Of a stretch of DNA of 64,000 bases, positions 51,718 to 60,858 are shown piece after piece (positions within the stretch are counted from its first letter, which is position 1; every line of letters begins with the position of its first letter). A program made the position numbers and the translations under genes. The notes below the pieces were generated by a model. It ran no database searches, had not been told where the DNA came from, and saw only the letters and a list, made by a program, of their open reading frames with translations. Location: contig NZ_CP025030.1 of the NCBI RefSeq assembly GCF_002812705.1, forward strand, positions 1,240,001 to 1,304,000. The letters are read 5' to 3'. This DNA comes from Achromobacter spanius. GTDB lineage: Bacteria; Pseudomonadota; Gammaproteobacteria; Burkholderiales; Burkholderiaceae_B.

Positions 51718-51732
51718 GCACCAAATTGGTGC
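51718..51732. promoter_or_regulatory. NtrC-type binding site GCACC-AAATT-GGTGC
   Basis: A perfect 5-bp inverted repeat with a 5-base AT core, the same architecture as the strong NtrC sites before glnA. The flanks extend the symmetry (GGCACC...GGTGCC). It lies about 76 bp upstream of the sigma-54 promoter at 51808, a normal enhancer distance. Confidence 0.65.
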
Positions 51733-51807
51733 CACGGATCCCAGCCGGGGTGCCTATAATCCTGCCCGTCCATCAGGTTTCCCCGACTTGTCGCGAGGAA
51801 TGCCGCA

Positions 51808-51823
51808 TGGCATACAACTTGCT
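51808..51823 (+). promoter_or_regulatory. sigma-54 promoter of the BMP/cytosine-deaminase operon
   Basis: TGGCATACAACTTGCT: GG and GC are 10 bases apart and TGGCA...TTGCT matches the RpoN consensus. It is 87 bp before the binding-protein ATG. A TATAAT at 51755-51760 in the same 328-bp gene-free region could be an additional sigma-70 -10 box, but no good -35 is at the right distance. Confidence 0.7.
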
Positions 51824-51909
51824 TCGCCAGGATGGGCCGCGCTGCCGATCCTGCCGCCGCATCGCTGCCATCCCATCACGTTTCCATCCCCCGCGAAGGA
51901 GTCACCCGC

Positions 51910-52956
51910 ATGAAATCCCTGTCCACCCTGTCCACAGGCGGCATCGCTCGCCGTGGGCTGCTCAAGCTGGCCGCGGCCGCCGCGACCGGTGCGCTGCTGT
52001 TCTCGGGCGCAGTGCAAGCCCAAGCCCCAGCCCAGGCGCCCGCCAAGACCAAGGTTGCCGCCATCTATACGGTGCCGGTCGAACAGCAATGGGTGTCGCG
52101 CATCCACAAGGCGCTGACGGCTGCGCGCGACCGTGGCGAGATCGACTACACGTTCTCGGAAAACGTCACCAACGCCGACTACGAGCGCGTCATGCGCCAG
52201 TACGCCGAGCAGGGCAACAAGCTGGTGGTGGGCGAAGCCTTCGCGGTGGAATCCGCCGCCCGCAAGGTGGCCAAGGACTACCCGCAGACCGCCTTCCTGA
52301 TGGGGTCCTCGGGCAAGCCGCAGCAGCCCAACTTCTCGGTGTTCGACAACTACATCCAGGAACCCGCCTACCTGACCGGCATGATCGCCGGCGGCATGAG
52401 CCAGAGCGGCAAGATCGGCCTGGTTGGCGGCTACCCCATTCCGGAAGTGAACCGCCTGATGCACGCCTTCATCGAAGGCGCCAAGGAAGTGAACCCGAAG
52501 GCCGAATTCACCGTGACCTTCATCGGTTCGTGGTTTGATCCCCCGAAGGCCAAGGAAGCCGCCTTCGCCATGATCGACAAGGGCGCGGACGTGCTGTACG
52601 CCGAGCGCTTCGGCGTGTCGGACGCCGCCAAGGAACGCGGCAAGCTGGCCATCGGCAACGTGATCGACACGCAGCCGCAGTACCCCGAAACCGTGGTGGC
52701 CTCGGCCCTGTGGAGCATGGAACCCACCATTGACGAAGCGCTCAAGCAGGTCAAGGCCGGCACGTTCAAGGCCGACGACTACGGCCAGTACTCGCTGATG
52801 AAGTACAAGGGCTCGTCGCTGGCGCCGCTGGGCACCTTCGAAAAGAAGATTCCCGCCGAACTCGTCGCCAAGGTGGAAGCCAAGCAGAAGGCCATTCTGG
52901 ACGGCAGCTTCACCGTCAAGGTCAACGACAAAGAACCCAAGTCCTCGGCACGATGA
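51910..52956 (+). CDS. BMP family ABC transporter substrate-binding protein
   Basis: 348 aa from the ATG at 51910 (AAGGAG upstream). Tat-like leader ARRGLLKLAAAAA ending near VQAQA. The PnrA/Med-type body: KVAAIYTVPVEQQWVSRIHKALTAARDRGEIDYTFSENVTNADYERVMRQYAEQGNKLVVGEAF. BMP receptors bind nucleosides or purines. It starts the operon and overlaps the ATPase gene by 4 bp (ATGA). With a cytosine-deaminase-like enzyme at the end of the operon, a pyrimidine or related nucleobase is the likely cargo. Confidence 0.95.
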   Translation: MKSLSTLSTGGIARRGLLKLAAAAATGALLFSGAVQAQAPAQAPAKTKVAAIYTVPVEQQWVSRIHKALTAARDRGEIDYTFSENVTNADYERVMRQYAEQGNKLVVGEAFAVESAARKVAKDYPQTAFLMGSSGKPQQPNFSVFDNYIQEPAYLTGMIAGGMSQSGKIGLVGGYPIPEVNRLMHAFIEGAKEVNPKAEFTVTFIGSWFDPPKAKEAAFAMIDKGADVLYAERFGVSDAAKERGKLAIGNVIDTQPQYPETVVASALWSMEPTIDEALKQVKAGTFKADDYGQYSLMKYKGSSLAPLGTFEKKIPAELVAKVEAKQKAILDGSFTVKVNDKEPKSSAR

Positions 52957-54482
52957 ACCAAGCGCCTCTCGCCCTGCAACTGACGGGGATCACCAAACGC
53001 TTCGGCAGCCTGACGGCCAACGACGATATCTCGCTGACGCTGCGGCAGGGCGAGGTCTTGGCACTGCTGGGCGAGAACGGCGCCGGCAAATCGACGCTGG
53101 TGTCGATTCTGTTCGGCCACTACTTGGCCGACGCGGGCAGCATCGACGTGTTCGGCAAGCCCTTGCCGCCCGGACGGCCCGACGCCGCGCTGGCGGCGGG
53201 CGTGGGCATGGTGCATCAGCACTTCACCCTGGCCGACAACCTGACCGTGCTGGACAACATCATGGTCGGCACGGAATCGCTGTGGAAGCTGGCGTCCGGC
53301 CGAAGCAAGGCGCGCAAACGCCTGGTTGAACTGGGCCAACGCTTTGGCCTGGGCGTGGACCCGGATGCGCGCGTGGGCGGCTTGTCCGTCGGCGAAAAGC
53401 AGCGCGTTGAAATCCTGAAGGCGCTGTATCGCGGCGCGCGCGTGTTGATCCTGGACGAGCCCACCGCGGTGCTCACGCCGCAGGAAGTGCAGGACCTGTT
53501 CGCCACGCTGCGCGGTTTTGTCGATGACGGCCTGGCCGTCATCTTCATTTCGCACAAGCTGGACGAAGTGATGGCCGTGTCGCGCCGCGTGGCGGTGCTG
53601 CGCCAGGGCAAGCTGGTGGCCGAACGCGACACCGCCGCCACCAGCCCCGCCGAACTGGCTGAATTGATGGTGGGCCGCAAGGTCGTCATGCCGCGCGCCG
53701 AAGCGGTGGCCGCCGCCGAACAGGCGGCGCCCGTGGTGACGCTGTCGCAAGTCACCGTGCGCGACAGCCGCGCTGGCGCGCCGCGCCTGGACAGCCTGGA
53801 CCTTACCGTCCACAAACATGAAATCGTGGCGATCGCGGGCGTGGCCGGCAACGGCCAGCAGGCGCTGGTGTCGGTCTTGACCGGCTTGGCGCAACCGTCC
53901 GACGGCACGATCCGGCTGGGCGCCGAACACGCGCCCGCGCCCACGTCGCCCGCCGGCTGGACCGCCGCCCGCGTCGGCCGCATCCCCGAAGATCGCCACG
54001 GCGAAGGCATGATCGGCGACAGCCCGCTTTGGGAAAACGCCATCGTCGAAGACCTGAAGGACAAGCGCTTCGCACGCTACGGCCTGATCCGCGCGCGCGC
54101 GGGCCGGGCCTACGCCGCGTCGCTGGCCAAGCAGTTCGACGTGCGCGCGGCGTCGCTGGATGTGCGCACGCGCAGCCTGTCGGGCGGCAATATGCAGAAG
54201 CTGATCCTGGGACGCACGCTGGCGCGCGAACCGCGCTTTATCGTGGCCGACCAGCCCACCTGGGGCCTGGACATCGGCGCCGTGGCCTATGTGCGCGAGC
54301 AATTGCTGGCCGCCCGCGCACGCGGCGCCGGCGTGCTGCTGGTGTCCGAAGACCTGGAAGAGATCTTCGCCCTGGCCGACCGCATCGCCGTGCTGTGCGG
54401 CGGCAAGCTCGTCGCCATCAAGCCGGTGGCCGACTGGACGCCCGCGACCGTCGGCCTGGCCATGACGGGAACCCGCGCGTGA
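52953..54482 (+). CDS. BMP/nucleoside ABC transporter, dual ATP-binding protein
   Basis: 509 aa with two ABC modules. The first has Walker A GENGAGKST, signature LSVGEKQRVEI and Walker B VLILDEPTAVLTPQE. The second is degenerate at Walker A (GVAGNGQQAL) but keeps LSGGNMQKLILGR and IVADQPTWGLDIGA, as usual for RbsA/YufO-type subunits. Energises uptake through the two permeases that follow. The next start lies 49 bp downstream. Confidence 0.95.
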   Translation: MNQAPLALQLTGITKRFGSLTANDDISLTLRQGEVLALLGENGAGKSTLVSILFGHYLADAGSIDVFGKPLPPGRPDAALAAGVGMVHQHFTLADNLTVLDNIMVGTESLWKLASGRSKARKRLVELGQRFGLGVDPDARVGGLSVGEKQRVEILKALYRGARVLILDEPTAVLTPQEVQDLFATLRGFVDDGLAVIFISHKLDEVMAVSRRVAVLRQGKLVAERDTAATSPAELAELMVGRKVVMPRAEAVAAAEQAAPVVTLSQVTVRDSRAGAPRLDSLDLTVHKHEIVAIAGVAGNGQQALVSVLTGLAQPSDGTIRLGAEHAPAPTSPAGWTAARVGRIPEDRHGEGMIGDSPLWENAIVEDLKDKRFARYGLIRARAGRAYAASLAKQFDVRAASLDVRTRSLSGGNMQKLILGRTLAREPRFIVADQPTWGLDIGAVAYVREQLLAARARGAGVLLVSEDLEEIFALADRIAVLCGGKLVAIKPVADWTPATVGLAMTGTRA

Positions 54483-54531
54483 CGGTTCACACCGCCCCGC
54501 GCCGCTTCCCTTTCTATTGAGCATTCTTCGC

Positions 54532-55605
54532 ATGAAACTGATCCTGGAACGTCGCCCCGAGCCCAGCCGCATGGCGCTGGCCTTGGCCCCGATCGCGGCC
54601 ATCCTTTTCACCCTGGCGATCTGCACCTTGCTGGTGGCCTGGGCCGGCGCGCCCGTGGGCCGCACCTACGCGCTGCTGTTCGAAGGCGCGTTCGGCTCGC
54701 GCTTCGCGCTGTCTGAAACGCTGACCCGCGCCACCCCGCTGATGTTGACGGGCCTGGCCTGTGCCGTGGCGTTCCGCGCGCGCTTCTACAACATCGGCGC
54801 CGAAGGCCAGTTGTATCTGGGCGCGCTGGCGGCGGTGGCCATCGGCGGGCTGCATGACGGCACGGGTTTCGATCTGCCGGTGCCCGTGCTGTTCGGCGGC
54901 ATGATGCTGGCGGCGGCCTTGGCGGGCGCCTTGCTGCTGCTGATTCCCGCGCTGCTGAAAACCCGGCTGGGCGTGGATGAGGTCGTCACCACCTTGCTGG
55001 GCAACTTCATCGTGCTGCTGTTCGTGTCCATGATGCTGGACGGGCCCATGAAAGACCCGATGGCGATGGGCTGGCCGCAATCCGTGGCGCTGAACGGTGA
55101 CCTGGAACTGGGCAAGCTGATCGAGCGCACGCGCGCGCATACCGGGCTGCTGTGGGCGGCGGGGCTGGCGCTGGGCTTGTGGCTGCTGAACCGCTATACC
55201 GTGTTCGGCTTCCAGATGCGGGCCGTGGGCGCCAACGCACATGCGTCGCGCTTTCTGGGCCTGCCGGTCAACCGCGTGATGCTGGGCACCGCGATGTTGT
55301 CCGGCGCGCTGGCCGGTCTGGCAGGCGCTATTGAAGTGGCGGGCCGCACTGGCTACGTCACGCTGGATATGTCGCCGGGCTACGGCTACACCGGCGTGGT
55401 CGTCGCCATGCTGGCCGGCCTGCATCCGCTGGGGGTCATCCTGGCCAGCATCTTCGTGGCCGGCATGCTGGTGGGCGCCGACAGCATGAGCCGCGCCATT
55501 GCCGTGCCGAACTACATCGCCGACGTCATCGTCGCCACTTCGTTGCTTGCCATGCTGGTCGCGACGCTATTCGCGCAGTACCGCCTGCGCCGCAACCAGG
55601 CTTGA
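54532..55605 (+). CDS. BMP/nucleoside ABC transporter permease 1
   Basis: 357 aa from the ATG at 54532. Multi-helix protein of the BPD_transp_2 family (YufP-like). Conserved FRARFYNIGAEGQLYLGALAAV, TRLGVDEVVTTLLGNFIVLL and MRAVGANAHASRFLGLPV. The last segment, MSPGYGYTGVVVAMLAGLHPLGVILASIFVAGMLVGADSM, is typical. Ten bases separate it from permease 2. Confidence 0.94.
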   Translation: MKLILERRPEPSRMALALAPIAAILFTLAICTLLVAWAGAPVGRTYALLFEGAFGSRFALSETLTRATPLMLTGLACAVAFRARFYNIGAEGQLYLGALAAVAIGGLHDGTGFDLPVPVLFGGMMLAAALAGALLLLIPALLKTRLGVDEVVTTLLGNFIVLLFVSMMLDGPMKDPMAMGWPQSVALNGDLELGKLIERTRAHTGLLWAAGLALGLWLLNRYTVFGFQMRAVGANAHASRFLGLPVNRVMLGTAMLSGALAGLAGAIEVAGRTGYVTLDMSPGYGYTGVVVAMLAGLHPLGVILASIFVAGMLVGADSMSRAIAVPNYIADVIVATSLLAMLVATLFAQYRLRRNQA

Positions 55606-55615
55606 GGAACACGCC

Positions 55616-56566
55616 ATGGAATGGATGGATCTATTGAGCACCTCGGCCTTCTGGGTCGCTGTGCTGCGCCTGGCGACGCCGCTGATTCTGGGTACGCTGG
55701 GCGTGCTGCTGTGCGAACGCGCCGGCGTGCTGAACCTGGGCATCGAAGGCATCATGGCCGCGGGCGCCTTCACCGGCTGGCTGGTTGTGTACCTGGGCGC
55801 GCCGCTGTATGTGGGCGTGCTGGCGGCGGCGTTCGCCGGGGCCGTGTTCGGCCTGTTGCACGCCGTGCTGACGGTGCCATTGGGGCTGTCGCAACACGTG
55901 TCGGGGCTGGGGGTGACCTTGCTGGCGACCAGCCTGTCGTACTTTGCGTACCGCGTGACGTTTCCCAGCGTGAACACGCCGCCCACGATCACGCCGTTTG
56001 CTGAAATGAAATACCTGGACGGCATTCCGTTGATCGGGCCCGTGCTGGCCGGGCAGACGCCAATGACGCTGATCGCGCTGGCCGCCGTGCCGATTCTGGC
56101 ATGGGTGCTGAACCGCACGCCGGTCGGGCTGGCGGTCCGCATGGTGGGCGAAAACCCCGCCGCCGCCGAAGGCCAGGGCCTGTCGGTCACGCGGCTGCGC
56201 ATGGGCGCCATCGTGGCGGGGTCGGCGCTGATGGGGGTTGCCGGCAGCTTCCTGACGCTAGCCGCGTTCAACGCCTTCTTCTTCAACATGGTCAACGGCC
56301 GTGGCTGGGTCTGCGTGGCGCTGGTCGTGTTCGCGTCGTGGCGTCCCGGCAAGGCATTGCTGGGCGCGCTGATCTTTGCTTTCTTCGATGCACTGCAACT
56401 GCGCCTGCAACAAGGCGGCGCGGCCTTGCCCGGCCTGCCTGAGCTACCGTATCAGGTGTATCTGATGCTGCCCTACATCCTGTCCATCCTGGCCCTGGTG
56501 GTGATGGCGCGCCGCGCCGCCTACCCGCAGGCCTTGATGAAACCCTATCGCAAAGGCGAACGCTAA
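55616..56566 (+). CDS. BMP/nucleoside ABC transporter permease 2
   Basis: 316 aa from the ATG at 55616 (GAGGAA just upstream). YufQ-like permease: LILGTLGVLLCERAGVLNLGIEGIMAAGAFTGWL, VRMVGENPAAAEGQGLSVTRLRMGAIVAGSALMGVAGSFL and NGRGWVCVALVVFASWRPGKALLGAL. Completes the importer. Followed after 22 bp by the amidohydrolase gene. Confidence 0.94.
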   Translation: MEWMDLLSTSAFWVAVLRLATPLILGTLGVLLCERAGVLNLGIEGIMAAGAFTGWLVVYLGAPLYVGVLAAAFAGAVFGLLHAVLTVPLGLSQHVSGLGVTLLATSLSYFAYRVTFPSVNTPPTITPFAEMKYLDGIPLIGPVLAGQTPMTLIALAAVPILAWVLNRTPVGLAVRMVGENPAAAEGQGLSVTRLRMGAIVAGSALMGVAGSFLTLAAFNAFFFNMVNGRGWVCVALVVFASWRPGKALLGALIFAFFDALQLRLQQGGAALPGLPELPYQVYLMLPYILSILALVVMARRAAYPQALMKPYRKGER

Positions 56567-56588
56567 TGGCTCGCCCGAGGACCCAACC

Positions 56589-57869
56589 ATGCTCGACCTG
56601 ATCTTCAAGAATTGCACGCTGCCCGATGGCCGCACGAACATCGACATTGGTGTGGCGCAAGGTCGCATCACTGCCGTGGAACCGGCGTTGAAGGCCGAGG
56701 CTGGCCAGACGATTGACGCGGCCGGTCAACTGGTGTCGTCGCCTTTTGTCGACGCGCACTTTCATATGGACTCCACGCTGTCGTTCGGGCTGCCGCGCGT
56801 GAACCAGTCGGGCACGCTGCTGGAAGGCATCGCGCTGTGGGGCGAGCTGAAACCGCTCTTGACGCAGGAGGCGCTGGTGGAACGCGCGCTGGCGTATTGC
56901 GACTGGGCCGTCGCGCGCGGCCTGTTGGCCATCCGCTCGCATGTGGACGTCTGTGACCCGCGCCTCTTGGCCACCGAAGCGCTGCTGCACGTGCGCGAGA
57001 AGGTCAAACCGTACCTGGACCTGCAACTGGTGGCCTTCCCGCAAGACGGCGTGCTGCGCGCACCCGGTGCCCTGGAAAATCTGAAGCGCGCGCTCGACAT
57101 GGGCGTGGACGTGGTGGGCGGCATTCCGCACTTTGAACGCACCATGCAGGACGGCGCCGAATCCGTGCGCATCCTGTGCGAACTGGCCGCCGAACGTGGC
57201 CTGCGCGTGGACATGCACTGCGACGAAAGCGACGACCCGCTGTCGCGCCACATCGAAACGCTGGCCTATCACACGCAGCGCCTGGGCCTGCACGGCCGCG
57301 TCACCGGTTCGCACCTGACGTCCATGCATTCGATGGACAACTACTACGTGTCCAAGCTGATCCCGCTGATCCGCGAAGCGGGCGTGGCCGCGATTGCCAA
57401 CCCGCTGATCAACATCACGCTGCAAGGCCGCCACGACACCTATCCCAAGCGCCGTGGCATGACGCGCGTGCCGGAATTGCTGGCGGCTGGCGTGCCGGTG
57501 GCCTTCGGCCATGACTGCGTGATGGACCCCTGGTACAGCCTGGGTTCGGGCGACATGCTGGAAGTGGCGCACATGGGCCTGCATGTGGCCCAGATGACGG
57601 GCCAGGACGCCATGCGCGCCTGTTTCGAGGCCGTGACGACCACGCCCGCCAAGATCCTGGGGCTGGACGACACGGGCATCGCGGTCGGCAAGCGTGCCGA
57701 CCTGGTGCTGCTGCAAGCGCGCGACCCCGTCGAGGCGCTACGCTTGCGCGCGACCCGGCTGATGGTGCTGCGCGCGGGCCAGGTCATTGCGACCACGCCG
57801 CCCGCCACCGCCACCCTGAGTCTGCCGGGCCGCCCCGGCCAGGTCAGCTTTCAGACACCGGCCCGCTGA
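56589..57869 (+). CDS. cytosine deaminase-like amidohydrolase
   Basis: 426 aa. Metal-dependent amidohydrolase: FVDAHFHMDSTL (two His ligands, CodA type), VDMHCDESDDPLSRHIETLA (third His and catalytic Glu region), GSHLTSMHSM, and FGHDCVMDPWYSLGSGDML (Asp ligand). By pattern it deaminates cytosine or a related nucleobase such as isocytosine, creatinine or a triazine, releasing ammonia. Its place behind a nucleoside-type importer with RpoN/NtrC-like control fits nitrogen scavenging. Its last 26 bases overlap the convergent RidA gene. Confidence 0.9.
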   Translation: MLDLIFKNCTLPDGRTNIDIGVAQGRITAVEPALKAEAGQTIDAAGQLVSSPFVDAHFHMDSTLSFGLPRVNQSGTLLEGIALWGELKPLLTQEALVERALAYCDWAVARGLLAIRSHVDVCDPRLLATEALLHVREKVKPYLDLQLVAFPQDGVLRAPGALENLKRALDMGVDVVGGIPHFERTMQDGAESVRILCELAAERGLRVDMHCDESDDPLSRHIETLAYHTQRLGLHGRVTGSHLTSMHSMDNYYVSKLIPLIREAGVAAIANPLINITLQGRHDTYPKRRGMTRVPELLAAGVPVAFGHDCVMDPWYSLGSGDMLEVAHMGLHVAQMTGQDAMRACFEAVTTTPAKILGLDDTGIAVGKRADLVLLQARDPVEALRLRATRLMVLRAGQVIATTPPATATLSLPGRPGQVSFQTPAR

Positions 57870-58251
57870 CATACCCCGGGCCGCCGACAGGCTGCGGCCG
57901 CCTCGCGGCCGTCACGATGATCTCCACCAGCAGCTCCGGCGCGGCCAGCTTGGCCTCGCAGGTGGCGCGGGTGGGCATCGCCTCGGGCAGCGCCCACTCA
58001 GCCCACACGCTGTTCATGCCGGCGAAGTCGCGGTCGATATCCTTCAACCAGATCTGCACCGACAACAGCCGCGATTTGTCGATGCCGGCCTGCGCCAGAT
58101 AGCCATCTATCTTTGCCAACACGTCGCGCGTCTGCGGCACGATGCCGCCTTCGGCCGTTGACGTCACCCCCGCCACATAGACCGTATCGCCGTGGATCAC
58201 GATGCGGCTCAGGCGCTGGTTGGTGTCTTTGCGCACGATATCGTTGTTCAT
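57844..58251 (-). CDS. RidA/YjgF family imine deaminase-like protein
   Basis: 135 aa. The conserved Arg (PTRATCEAKLAAPELLVEIIVTA) and the strands IVIHGDTVYVAGVTS and DVLAKIDGYLAQAGIDKSRLLSVQIWLKDI identify the family. RidA hydrolyses reactive enamine/imine products of amino-acid oxidation. It is the last gene of an operon with two FAD amine/amino-acid oxidases, which generate exactly such imines. Its ATG overlaps the stop of the oxidase gene by 4 bp. Confidence 0.93.
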   Translation of the reverse strand: MNNDIVRKDTNQRLSRIVIHGDTVYVAGVTSTAEGGIVPQTRDVLAKIDGYLAQAGIDKSRLLSVQIWLKDIDRDFAGMNSVWAEWALPEAMPTRATCEAKLAAPELLVEIIVTAARRPQPVGGPGYVSGPVSES

Positions 58252-59411
58252 ACGTCCTGCTCCTTTTCTGATGGGGTGGACGCCATCGTGGCGTCCGAAA
58301 AACGTTCAATCCGGAATGGCTCGATCGGCATGTCCGTCGCGCCGGTGGTGATCAGGTCGGCCATGATGCGGCCCACGATCGGGCCCAATTCAAAGCCATG
58401 CGCCGAAAAGCCGAAGGCATGGAAGGCCGTCTCGTGGCGGCTGCTGCGGCCGATGACGGGAATCTCGTCCGGCATGGCCGCTTCGATGCCGGCCCAGCCC
58501 CGGTTCACGATGGCGTCGCGCATGTGCGGAAACAGGTCGCAGACCGTGCGCGCGCCCTCGGCCAGCGAACGAAAGTCCAGCTCGGTCCATTCCGCGTCGC
58601 GGTCCACCCAGGCGCGCCGGCCGCCGCCGATCAGCACGGTGCCGTTCGTGCGCTGCTTGAACGATAGCGCGCGTCCCGTGCCCAGCACCACCGGGTCCAG
58701 GAAATGGTCCATGCGCAAGGTCACCAGCATCATGGGGCTGATGGCAAGCAGCGGCACGGGCTCGCCCCATTGCGCCGCGATGCGGTCGGCCCAGGCGCCC
58801 GCGCAATTCAAGACTTGCGGCGCGGTGTAGGTGCCCGCATCGGTCTCCACCCGCCATTGGCCGCCGTCGTGCGCCACGCGGTCCACGCGCACGCCTTCCA
58901 GAAAGCGCGCGCCCAGGCTGGCGGCCTTGCTGCGACACGCCAGCGTCGTGCGGTAGGGGTCGGCCGCCGCATCTTCACGCGCGATCAATCCGCCCTCGAT
59001 GGTCGGCGCAATCATCGGGATCATGTCCCGCAGCGCTTCAGCGCTGATCCACTGTTCATGCGTGTAGCCGTGATCGGTCATCGTGCGCAAGCGCGTTTGC
59101 AGCGCCTGGACATCGGCGGCGTTCTCGGCCACGCGCACCTGGCCGTGCTGCTCGAAGCCGCAGTCGTCATCCACCAGCTCGCCGATGCGATACCAAAGTT
59201 CGCGCGAGGCCAGCGCCAGCGGTACTTCGGCCAAGTGCCGCGACAAGGTGCGCACGCCGCCCGCGTTCACGCCCGAGGCATGCCGCCCCACGTAGTTCTT
59301 TTCGATCACCAGGGCCGACACGCCCGCGCGCGCCAGATGTAGCGCCGCCGAGCTGCCATGCAGGCCCCCGCCGATGATGATGACTTGCGCCGACCGCGTT
59401 GCATCGGTCAT
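58248..59411 (-). CDS. FAD-dependent amine/amino-acid oxidoreductase (DAO/DadA, sarcosine-oxidase-beta-like)
   Basis: 387 aa. N-terminal FAD fold VIIIGGGLHGSSAALHLARAGVSALVIEK and GVNAGGVRTL, a Ser/Ala-rich CAGAWAD motif near the middle and C-terminal GWAGIEAAMPDEIPVIG...FAFGFSAHGFELGP-like region typical of sarcosine oxidase beta and DadA-type enzymes. It lies between the amine-dehydrogenase alpha-like gene (4-bp gap) and RidA (4-bp overlap). Probably oxidises an imported secondary amine or D-amino acid. Confidence 0.92.
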   Translation of the reverse strand: MTDATRSAQVIIIGGGLHGSSAALHLARAGVSALVIEKNYVGRHASGVNAGGVRTLSRHLAEVPLALASRELWYRIGELVDDDCGFEQHGQVRVAENAADVQALQTRLRTMTDHGYTHEQWISAEALRDMIPMIAPTIEGGLIAREDAAADPYRTTLACRSKAASLGARFLEGVRVDRVAHDGGQWRVETDAGTYTAPQVLNCAGAWADRIAAQWGEPVPLLAISPMMLVTLRMDHFLDPVVLGTGRALSFKQRTNGTVLIGGGRRAWVDRDAEWTELDFRSLAEGARTVCDLFPHMRDAIVNRGWAGIEAAMPDEIPVIGRSSRHETAFHAFGFSAHGFELGPIVGRIMADLITTGATDMPIEPFRIERFSDATMASTPSEKEQDV

Positions 59412-59415
59412 GGCA

Positions 59416-60858
59416 TTACTTCTTCAAGCGGACCACGGCCTGGCGGGAATCATCCGTCTGCGGCAGCGACGCGAGTTCTCCCAAGGTCAGCGGCTTGGTC
59501 GGGAAGCGCAGCCGGTAATAGCCCACTTCCTGCGTCGGCACGCCGCGTTCCTCGGCGATGATCTCGGCCACGGTCAGCCCGCAGAAGCGCCCTTGGCACG
59601 GTCCCATGCCGCAGCGCAGGAAAGCCTTCATCTGGTTGGGACCGGTGCAGCCCAGCTTGACCGTCTCGCGCACTTGCGCGGCGGTGACTTCCTCGCAGCG
59701 GCACACGATGGTGTCGCCGGTGGGCCGCCGGAATGCGTCAGGCGCCTTGTACAGCGCGTCGAAGAACTCGCGGCCCCTGACGGCACGGGCGAGCCCGTCG
59801 CGCGGCGCCACGGCCTCGCTATCGCGTTTACGGGCGTCGATGCGGCCAAGCAGATGCGCGGCCTGCAAGGCAGCCAGCCGGCCCCGGTGTTCCGCCGCCA
59901 GCGCACCCGCGATCCCCGCGCCATCGCCCGCCATGCCGATGCCGTCCACCGACGTCAGGCCCCATTCATCGACCTGCGGCTCCCAACAGTCCAGCGCGTC
60001 GTTCCAACGGTGTTCGGCGCCCACGGCGCGCGACAGGTTCACGTTGGGCACCACGCCCTGGTGCAGCATCAGTTGTTCGGCGGGCAAGGTCTTGGTGACG
60101 CCGCCCGCCGTGTAGCGCACGCTTTCCAGCTTGCCGTTGCCCAACGCTTCCAAGGCCGTGACGCCGCGCATGATCGGCACCGCCGCCTTGACGGCGCGCA
60201 GCAGCTTCAAGCCCTTGCCCAGGTAAGGCGAGCGCAAGAACCCCCACACCTTGGGCAGCGCCTGGCTCATGCGTCCGGGCGGCGTGGTTTCCAGCAGCGC
60301 GTCGATCTTCACGCCCGCATTCAGGTACTGCCAGGCCACCAGGTAAAGCAGCGGGCCGCTGCCCGCCAGCACCGTGCGGTCGGCCGGCACCACGCCCGCC
60401 GACTTCAGCAGAATCTGCGCCGCGCCCGCGGTGATGACGCCGGGCAGCGTCCAGCCCGGAATCGGAAAGGGCCGCTCTTGCGCGCCCGTGGCCAGCAGCA
60501 GCCGGCGCGCGTGCACGATGCGCGCTTCGCCCGCCACCGAGTACGCCACCTCGAAGCCTTTGTCGGGCTGCGGCGCGGTGCGTTCGGCCACCGCCCAGAC
60601 GGTGGCGCCCGGCACGTAGCGCGCGCCCGATTGCTTGAACGGCGCCACCAGCGACGCACCATGCCAATAGTCTTCGCCCAGGATGCCCCGGTCGGTGACG
60701 GGGGTGGTGGTGATGGCGCGATAGATCTGGCCGCCCGGCGCCGGCTGTTCATCCAGCAGCACCGTGTCCACGCCCAACGTGGCCGCCAGCGTCGCCGCCG
60801 CCAGGCCCGCCGGGCCCGCGCCCACCACCAGCAAATCGCATTGCGTTGTTTCGATCAT
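59416..60858 (-). CDS. FAD/NAD(P) and [2Fe-2S] oxidoreductase subunit, HcnB/OoxA-like
   Basis: 480 aa. Two dinucleotide folds (LLVVGAGPAGLAAATLAATLG near the start; VLAGSGPLLYLVAWQYLNAG around residue 165) and LLLATGAQERPFPIPGWTLPGV. The C-terminal third has a BFD-like cluster CRCEEV...CGMGPCQGRFC. This is the large subunit of heterotrimeric dehydrogenases such as hydrogen cyanide synthase B, opine oxidase A or D-hydroxyproline dehydrogenase. Its start overlaps the small ferredoxin-like subunit by 4 bp, and the third subunit lies just upstream. Confidence 0.92.
   Translation of the reverse strand: MIETTQCDLLVVGAGPAGLAAATLAATLGVDTVLLDEQPAPGGQIYRAITTTPVTDRGILGEDYWHGASLVAPFKQSGARYVPGATVWAVAERTAPQPDKGFEVAYSVAGEARIVHARRLLLATGAQERPFPIPGWTLPGVITAGAAQILLKSAGVVPADRTVLAGSGPLLYLVAWQYLNAGVKIDALLETTPPGRMSQALPKVWGFLRSPYLGKGLKLLRAVKAAVPIMRGVTALEALGNGKLESVRYTAGGVTKTLPAEQLMLHQGVVPNVNLSRAVGAEHRWNDALDCWEPQVDEWGLTSVDGIGMAGDGAGIAGALAAEHRGRLAALQAAHLLGRIDARKRDSEAVAPRDGLARAVRGREFFDALYKAPDAFRRPTGDTIVCRCEEVTAAQVRETVKLGCTGPNQMKAFLRCGMGPCQGRFCGLTVAEIIAEERGVPTQEVGYYRLRFPTKPLTLGELASLPQTDDSRQAVVRLKK

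Noticed and set aside
51755-51760. TATAAT as the main promoter of the BMP operon
   Set aside because: No acceptable -35 hexamer 16-18 bases upstream; the sigma-54 element downstream is better supported.
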